NCBI GenBank assembly: GCA_028023455.1
Contig: JAQFVV010000030.1
Location: 7,274,501 to 7,338,500, forward strand
Length of the DNA stretch: 64,000 nucleotides
Source of the DNA: Epiperipatus broadwayi
Lineage: Eukaryota > Onychophora > Udeonychophora > Euonychophora > Peripatidae
Direction: 5' to 3'
The notes beneath the pieces were generated by a model that did no database searches, had not been told where the DNA came from, and saw only the letters and a list, made by a program, of their open reading frames with translations. Shown here piece after piece: positions 57,540 through 64,000 of this stretch (its first letter is position 1; each line of letters opens with the position of its first letter). A program made the position numbers and the translations under genes.

Positions 57540-59520
57540 AAATAAATAACTACATATTACAATATGATTATTTTGAACTCCTAAGATAAGTGATATACCT
57601 GAAGTTATTTTATAATCAATAAATTAAAAAAATGAATATTTTAAATGAAACAATAATTACTATGCTATAAAATATGAATTCAAACTTAGAAAAATATATC
57701 TCTTGCATATTTAGGTATGTAAATAGATTACTCCTTAACCTAAAATTATACTATTATTTATATCAATAATAATATACATTTTAAATGAAGATAAAAAAAT
57801 ATAGCGATAATAATGATAAATATAAGCAAACAACCTGGCAATAATCTTTAAATATGGCCTTTCTAAAACATAGTTGTGGTGTTTATTTCTTAAATTGTGA
57901 TCTGATCATGTTTTGTTATTCCAGAGATGGTATAAATATCATGAAAACCTATGAAATTTGAAGCAAATATGCAAATTATCTTTTTATTCAACAGATATTT
58001 GATCTATATAATGTTATAAGTATGCAAGCACTAATTTATATCCACAATGATGCAATGTAGATATCCTTTCATTCAGCAAGTAAACAATTTGTAAAATATT
58101 ACAAATGAACAGATGCTATTTTCATCCATGATGATATAATGGAAATTGAATCAATTTTTATCCCATGTATAAATAATACATCAAGCTTGCAAAATTATAT
58201 TAGTAGGTGAACATAATCTTTGAATACATTTTCCCATTGTTAACATTTAGAGTTCATCATTGAAAAGTAGATAATATACATTTTTAAAACAACAAAATAT
58301 TCTGACTGTTTATAATCCAATGAATCATTTATAAATACTTTTTGTTTTTATAATAAATTGCCGTTCATCATAAATCCTTGCCACATTGTGCAGTTTTTGG
58401 GTGAATATCATTGCTTTTCACCCCATCATTTTGACCAGTTAACTATATACTTTTAAAATAAATAAAATGATGTAAAGAAATTTAGATGTGCTTCCGTTGA
58501 AGCTAAAACAAGAGAGAGAGAGTTTTTTCTATTCACCTCTATTTATAACTTTTCCCATTGATGTCAGAGTAACTATAGCATTACTTTGTTAATTCTTTAG
58601 CCAATTCCAGCCAATGTCTTTCAAATAAAAATTTTATTATACAAAAATAACAACACTAAAAGTAAATATTTTAGAATTATTACATAAGATAAACATTGAC
58701 GTTTCATAATATAAATACCATTCTTTCATTCTAACACAAATTAAACAATTTATAATACATTCTCACGATACTACACTGGAAATATATTTTCATAAATATT
58801 TTTTCAGTACAATATTTGAAACATTAGACATTTAGTTGTATTGTTTGTAATTTATTATTGTGAATGTAGTAACAAAAATACATATAATAACAAAAGAATA
58901 ACAGTTTTATCCAAACTACATGCTTCATATTCACATATCCATTTTAAAATGAATAAAGTCAATTCACAATCGTATACAATACAATTAATAATAAACAATT
59001 TTTTTGCTATCAATATTATCATTGCCATAGCAACACAGTTCAATGCTTCATAGGTTAACATATCTACTATCAAACTCAAACAAGAAAAAACAATTATGAC
59101 TGACAGTTTACCACATACTGAAACTCATCTTAAACTTCAGTAGGTACCATATATATAAATAAACTATATTATATGTATACACTATAAATAATATGTAATA
59201 AAATATATTCTACCAGAGTACGCAGACAATTATCAACTGTTATGGTAATAAATCTTTGACACAAAACAATATTTGTTACTTTGCTGAGCCAGGCTTTTGA
59301 TATCTTTGTCAAATCACATCTACAATGAACATTAGCAAATATATTAGCACATCCACATGCATATGTTCATATACCAAATTAATTTCTGATTACCATAGTT
59401 ATTTGCATGTGTAAATTGACTTAGTTGTTGGTCACATCATTAGATTAAATGACCAGTGTGTCCTTGAGGGGAGTGCTAATTTTTAGAAGTGTTTATGTGC
59501 CAAACTTTTTTATTTTTGTA
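57540..59520. other. Non-coding stretch, no recognised feature
   Basis: AT-rich. A short GA run occurs at about 58511-58521. Overlapping frames on both strands at 58841-59079 are low-complexity products. Confidence 0.4.
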
Positions 59521-59530
59521 TTATTACTTT

Positions 59531-59830
59531 CTAAGCAAAAATTTTAGCATCAAAATATTTAAATGAGTGACCAGACTTTTTCTCATGGTCTATAAACATT
59601 GAGTTATAAGTGTTATTGCATATAGCTCTGTTATGTAGATGAGAATGCTGAGTGATTCTAGATTTTAAGATTTCCTGTGGCTCTCCATAATATCTGACAT
59701 TGCACATTTGATAATTCAGAGTATATCCCAGTTGAGATTTACCATAATCTTGAATTCTATCTTTAGAATTGTTAATAAATCTATTTAGCAATAAATGACA
59801 TATAAAATCAACATTAAAGTCCTTGTGCAT
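59531..59830 (-). pseudogene. Penelope-like GIY-YIG endonuclease fragment, decayed
   Basis: The 99-codon frame aligns with the central part of the endonuclease at 32942-33559. It has Asn-Arg-Phe-Ile-Asn-Asn-Ser-Lys-Asp, Tyr-Thr-Leu-Asn-Tyr, Tyr-Tyr-Gly-Glu-Pro (YIG strand), Ser-Arg-Ile-Thr-Gln-His, Asn-Arg-Ala and His-x3-Lys-Ser-Gly-His-Ser. The upstream Cys pair is reduced to one Cys and the catalytic Glu region is missing at the C-terminus. It is non-functional, from a lineage related to but distinct from the 33 kb copy. Confidence 0.7.
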
Positions 59831-59891
59831 AATTGATTTTAATTTGCATGTATATTAGGGTTGTAAGGTATATTAATCAACAATTTAAAGC

Positions 59892-60107
59892 AGTGTTTCT
59901 TAACCATTGGTCTGCTAAACATTGGTGGTCCAAAAAAGCATAGAGATTTGTTCATATTTATTATTTATTTTTTTTACAATCTTTTGAATTATGACTAATT
60001 TTATTAAATTTATCTTTAATTCAGCTCTAAGATTTTCTTTTGTTTGTTAGTTTTTTTTATTCATAGAATTCACAAAAAATAAACTAAGAAACCTTAGATT
60101 TCAATAA
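59892..60107 (+). repeat. Possible hAT-type end, unpaired
   Basis: CAGTGTTTCTTAACC at 59892 resembles hAT terminal repeats, followed by a subterminal GGTGGTCCAAAAAAGC stretch. No matching right end or 8-bp duplication was found, so it may be a truncated MITE. Confidence 0.35.
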
Positions 60108-60109
60108 TC

Positions 60110-60425
60110 AAGAATCTAAGGACCCAGGTTCGAATCCCATGCTAGTACTGTCACTGGTCAGGCCAGCAACACCTGAAGAAAAGGGGAGAAAAATACCTCT
60201 TGAAACGTTGTGCGTATACTAACCTGTTTGCTGTGATATTACTAACAGTTAGTGCATATACTAACCTGTTTGCTGTGATATTACTAACAGTATGTGCATA
60301 TACTAACCTGTTTGCTGTGATATTACTAACAGTTGAATGCATTTGGAATATTTAACTAAAAATTAAACTTTTCTAAAAACATTCAACGCACATATTAGAT
60401 GATGGAAATAGTCCAATATAAAAAT
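60110..60425 (+). mobile_element. PLE-tail / tRNA-like element, second copy, with internal triplication
   Basis: Shares with 50270-50506 the B box (GGTTCGAATCC at 60127-60137), CACTGGTCAGGCCAG, ACCTCTTGAAACGTTGTG, CTAACCTGTTTG, and the end GATGATGGAAATAGTCC followed by AATATAAA. The A box is lost. A 42-bp unit is present three times at about 60209-60335, where the 50 kb copy has it once. A hammerhead-like core is present: CTGAAGA (60173-60179), stem AAGGGG/CCTCTT, GAAAC (60202-60206). Proximal stem I does not pair, so the ribozyme reading is doubtful. Confidence 0.6.
60209..60335. repeat. Triplicated 42 bp unit
   Basis: Three tandem copies of a unit ending ACTAACCTGTTTGCTGTGATATTACTAACAG-like sequence, nearly identical to each other. 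The homologous element at 50 kb has one. This is a local, probably recent expansion; the 63-codon frame across it is only a repeat product. Confidence 0.85.
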
Positions 60426-60429
60426 ACAG

Positions 60430-60990
60430 CTAGAACACCATTATCACAAACCTTTAGAAAAACATTACAAACATGTTTCTATTTTCTAGTATCAGTCAAT
60501 TCATAGTAAAAGCATTACTCCATCACAATTTTGCAATGCACACTTCATATGCTAAGGTGGATGGACTTTGGTATGTACAAAACTAACTATGTTCTATGTA
60601 GTTTGCTGATAGGGTGGTAGCTACTATTTAATAACTCTGAATAGGTGATAACAATAACTTCAGAACTTAAAATAAATTGCCTAAATTTATTTTAAAAAAA
60701 ATATCATTAATATTCCTTTTTTAGTAATAGTATACATAAATGACTTCTGATTTTTTGCAAAATGCAACTTATAAAAAAAAATGCAGTATCTTGAATTGGT
60801 TTTCTTTATAATATTGTAATGAATAGACCATACTCCACAATTAGTACTATTTATTTATAGCTAAAATAACTTTCTGCATCAAGATATGTTACTACTATTT
60901 TGTAAAAAAGAATTTATTTTTTTAAAATTATCTTTTCTTTTTTATGAATATTTATAAACCATATATATATATATATATTTGTAATATAGG
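60430..60990. other. AT-rich non-coding stretch
   Basis: Short AT microsatellite at about 60961-60978. Nothing else supported. Confidence 0.45.
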
Positions 60991-61316
60991 GAGCGTACCA
61001 ATAGCTCAAACAAGCTCATATTTAAAATCTCTATCTAGAATATTCTTATCCCCAGAGCAATTGGTTTTGAGCTTATGGCTCACCTCAGTGAGGAGCTAGA
61101 ACAGTCAGACCCCAGAGCTAAAATATCAATTCAAAAACCAGCACTTATTTAATACATAACTATTGAAAAGAAAATCTGAAATTTTCAGACATAAAAATGT
61201 CATTAAATACAGATATCTAACTGAAATAGAATATTATAGATAGAGATTTTAAATATTTTCTCTTACAGTACTTATTAAATAAGAGCTTGTTTGAGCTATT
61301 GGTATGCTCTTTATAT
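60991..61316. repeat. Hairpin element, family D, with HHR-like motif
   Basis: Left arm 60991-61040 (GAGCGTACCAATAGCTCAAACAAGCTC, then AAAATCTCTATCT) is inverted at 61234-61316, where the arm has about 25 extra bases. The spacer carries a damaged hammerhead motif on the minus strand. No target duplication was identified. Confidence 0.7.
61034..61100 (-). ncRNA. Hammerhead-like motif, A9 and G12 changed (family D)
   Basis: On the minus strand: TCCTCA, CTGAGGT (plus 61082-61088), stem II GAGC/GCTC with loop CATAA, AAAACC, and TGGGGA able to pair with TCCTCA. Position 9 is T instead of A and position 12 is A instead of G. Stem III is poorly formed. It is a dead relative, sharing the T at position 9 with 22980-22986. 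Confidence 0.45.
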
Positions 61317-61356
61317 GACATATTTGTAAGTATAAGCATTTAAAAGCAGTGTCACG

Positions 61357-61840
61357 TACTGTATGGAGAGAGTTTTGCCTGTTTTAATAACAGTAATGTG
61401 CTAGCATAAGATAGTGATCATGTGATGCTTAGTGGTTTAACACCAATCCTGCCTAATAGGATAGTGGTGGCGTTAAAGAGCCAAAGACACCAAAATGTAT
61501 AGGTACTGGGTTCAGATCCATATGACTATATAAGCTATTGAGCTTAGATTGAAAATATTGTGTTTTCAATTTTATTCTCATAGTTTTGTAGTTAAATAGA
61601 GATAAAAGGTGGCTGCTGGAGGGTTGCATTAGATCCTAAGATCCAGGTGCAGTGCTCTCAGATCCAAAGCTTCTCACTGACGAAGGCCACAAGCCAGAAA
61701 CTAATCTGGGGATATTGGATGAGTAGGCACTAGATAGGGATTTTAGGCACAAGCCTTCTGGCATCCATTGATTACTCTGGTTGGCACTGAGTGGCACTAC
61801 TATATGGAGAGAGTTTTTCCTGTTTTATTGATTATTATAT
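61357..61840 (+). mobile_element. Family A element, head-to-tail partial dimer with HHR
   Basis: 61357-61430 is the right end of one unit (GTATGGAGAGAGTTTTGCC, TTTTAATAACAG, CATGTGATG). It is followed by a second unit running from the spacer (about 61490) through the hammerhead to its own right end (about 61800-61840). At 5.5 kb the corresponding left part is inverted; here the copies are direct. Direct partial dimers are what reverse transcription of a circular or concatemeric RNA would leave. Confidence 0.62.
61662..61720 (+). ncRNA. Type I hammerhead motif, near-intact (family A)
   Basis: Core CTGACGA (61677-61683), stem II GGC/GCC, GAAA (61697-61700), distal stem I ATCCAA/TTGGAT, proximal CTCA/TGGG. 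The cleavage triplet is ATC in place of GTC, which removes the only pair beyond A-U in the very short stem III. Probably weak alone. Confidence 0.62.
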
Positions 61841-63605
61841 ATGCTTGTGTATAAATGTGTGAATAGATAGATATATAGATATAAATATACATCATTGATG
61901 ATATGAGAGTCTTTGCTTGGTTCATCATAGTACTTATATTCGATCATTAACGTTTAATTTTTTCAGATAATTTTATAAATATATATACCCAGGATAGCTT
62001 TTTAATCCTTTTCAGGTAATGTTTTTCAGTCGTCTTTTAGCATCAAAGTAATTTCTGGTCAGATTTCAATAAGAACTTGAAAGTTCAATGTAAGGAACAA
62101 AAAATGTTTTCTATTTTTGTAATTGGTTCTATAGTTTAAAAATATTTAGATGTATTTTTTAAAAAATAAAATAAAAATAGAAACAAATATGCATAACATA
62201 TATCGCTATGTAATTTCTACCTTCACCAATTTGTTAATAAAGCAAAGGCAATTTTTTTAATATATTTACAATAGATCTTAAAAATTACTGAGAAGCCCAC
62301 TATTTTTATTATGGTGTTTAAATTCTTTACTTTGTTTTTTGTTTTATTTATAATTGCATTTTTTTAAAAACACCGAATTACTTATCAATATTTATTTATT
62401 TCTAATTTTATTTTTAAGAATAAAAGTCACCATAATCCAGTTCTAATTATTTACTCATTTATAAAAAGCGTAGGATAAAAATCTGGCTTTTTAAGCCCAA
62501 AACGCGCTCAGCTATGTTTAATAAAAATAAATACATATAATAAATCTTTTCTTTAGCCAACATTACGAACAAGAATGAAAAGGATAACAACAGATTTTAT
62601 ATTATCTAATCTTGATGGCATGTTTTTGGAACTAAAAACTCTGAGCTTTTATATAATAATAGTTTTTATTATCCGGAATTTTTGCAAATATCTGCCAGCT
62701 AATTTTACGTTTTAATACCTATTGCCTTGATTTGTTTCGTTTTGCAGAAATTAACATTTATCATGAATTTATTTATTTCCAACTAAAACTTTTTTAAATT
62801 AAGAATTATATAGCATATATATACTTTATACTTTTTTAAACATTCACTTTACGGAATTAAAATTTTTACCAGAGGAAGAACAAGGCATGTATACATTTTT
62901 AATTACCCGACACGTGCCTTCCTCATATTTTAAAAAAAAAAGATGTTAACTTCTTAATAGTTTTCTATAGAAGATTATAATAATTTTGTTAATTTGTATT
63001 CTTTGATCCTAAGCATTCAATTACGTAAGAACAAACACCTGGAGATTTTTTTAAATATTTATTTAAAAATATTATTAAATATATTTAAAACATTAAAAAT
63101 AAATAATTGTTTTAATTAGAGTAAACATTCAGTTTATTAATTATGATTATTTAATATTTAAATACAAGTACATTGTCTATACTGAACCTAATGTAACTTA
63201 GAAGAAATTTGAACTCAAACTTTCAAGTGCCTTATAGCTATCCACTCCATTTATAAAAACACGAGAGTTATTTTTGGCTAAACTATTAAAAAAATAATTT
63301 GTCATGCTGTTTTATAAGCATATTAATTTTTTATTTAATATCACTTTGTATGTTCCGATCGTATTCCAAAATTTAAAAAAATATTCAATGTTTTTATTTT
63401 TATATACGTGTATATCTTCATTCATTCGTTCAATAACATCTTAAACGAATATAGGTAGTCTAACACCAGGAAAAAGAGAGAGAAAAAGAGAAACAGACAA
63501 AAAAAAGTTAAAGGTTAATTTGAGATGAATATATTAACCAACAAGTAAAATAAATACAAATACGTTCATTATTATTACAAACTAATATATCTTTAAAGCG
63601 TTAAT
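61841..63605. other. AT-rich non-coding stretch
   Basis: No supported gene or shared repeat. 63195-63245 has TTTGAACTCAAACTTTCAAG and CTATCCACTCC, a faint inverted match to the terminus of the short HHR-type element. Confidence 0.4.
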
Positions 63606-63611
63606 CTATTT

Positions 63612-63765
63612 AACATCTTATGTTCTTTATTATTTTTTACAATGCTTTTTTTTTGTGTTTGTTATAGTTCTGAAGAAAATTGCTGGGGCAATCAAAACTA
63701 TCAATAATAGATTGTAAAAAAGCATTGTAATAAGTAATAAAGAACATAGATGATATTAATATTAT
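63612..63765. repeat. Hairpin element, family C, with HHR-like motif
   Basis: Arms 63612-63651 and 63710-63765 are inverted (AACATCTTATGTTCTTTATTA with its complement, TTTTTACAATGC with its complement). The spacer has CTGAAGA (63670-63676), stem II ATTGC/GCAAT, loop TGGG, and AAAAC, the same G12 to A change as at 28.7 and 38.8 kb. Confidence 0.68.
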
Positions 63766-64000
63766 ATGGATTTGAGAATGCAATAAGAAATATAAAGTTA
63801 TTTAATATCTTGATATATAGTTTCAACTTCTTGATATATAGTTTCAACTTTTTGCACAATAGATTTTTTTTTTTTTTTTTCAGAAAAAAATTTAGTTTTC
63901 CAATTTGAATTTTTTTAAATATAATGATAGTTTATTTTTCTTATAAAAAAAACAACCTTTACAAACAAAATATAGTGCTGTAAAGTCTGCCCATCCCTTG

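Overview
This window is AT-rich eukaryotic DNA with very few exons and a dense layer of decayed mobile elements. I read it as an animal, probably an invertebrate with long introns; a mollusc such as a cephalopod would fit, but the sequence does not settle it. Evidence: spliced exons of a CAP/CRISP-family secreted protein, RTE-type LINEs, tRNA-derived SINEs, Penelope-like elements (PLEs) with a GIY-YIG endonuclease, Ty3/gypsy remains and hAT-type elements. There are no bacterial-style genes. Most short reading frames are chance or repeat-derived.

Host gene: two plus-strand exons appear to belong to one gene. A signal-peptide exon (10345-10435) ends in phase 1 at a strong donor. An exon with the start of a CAP domain (28044-28180) begins with the two bases that complete that codon. 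The implied intron is about 17.6 kb and holds many of the repeats described here. Later exons were not found.

Layout: 1-2230, a decayed LINE end abutting an old RTE copy. 3.7-6.1 kb, two hairpin elements. 8.0-8.8 kb, a minisatellite and a LINE 3' end. 12.9-15.6 kb, a SINE, a 1.2 kb inverted-repeat element and a ribozyme-type short element. 18.57-19.07 kb, a 0.5 kb tetranucleotide array. 20.4-23.4 kb, ribozyme-type short elements, SINEs and nested palindromes. 25.1 kb, an isolated hammerhead motif. 28-30 kb, the CAP exon and three hairpin elements. 31.1-34.5 kb, nested palindromes, then a PLE inserted in an RTE fragment. 40.1-42.1 kb, a hAT-type element full of tandem repeats. 42.7-45.9 kb, a nearly intact RTE. 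46.6-50.9 kb, a Ty3/gypsy carcass carrying three later insertions. 52.6 kb, a hAT MITE. 57.3-63.8 kb, further repeats, a PLE fragment and three hairpin elements.

The most interesting system is a set of short hairpin (inverted-repeat) elements that repeatedly carry hammerhead-ribozyme (HHR) motifs of type I layout. At least three copies (5688-5746 minus, 5963-6021 plus, 25112-25167 plus) keep the full conserved core and pairable stems I and III, although the pair of copies in the 5.5-6.1 kb element has an A-A mismatch at the base of stem II. Others are recognisably decayed. Two hairpin elements have clear 11 and 13 bp target-site duplications. The local PLE has the same architecture, with its own 3' end inverted in front and a 13 bp duplication. 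This suggests the hairpins are small non-autonomous relatives of PLEs or retrozymes. Most of the core-breaking changes are CpG to CpA transitions, so ordinary CpG decay may be what silences these ribozymes. All structures were folded by eye; no covariance or database search was run.
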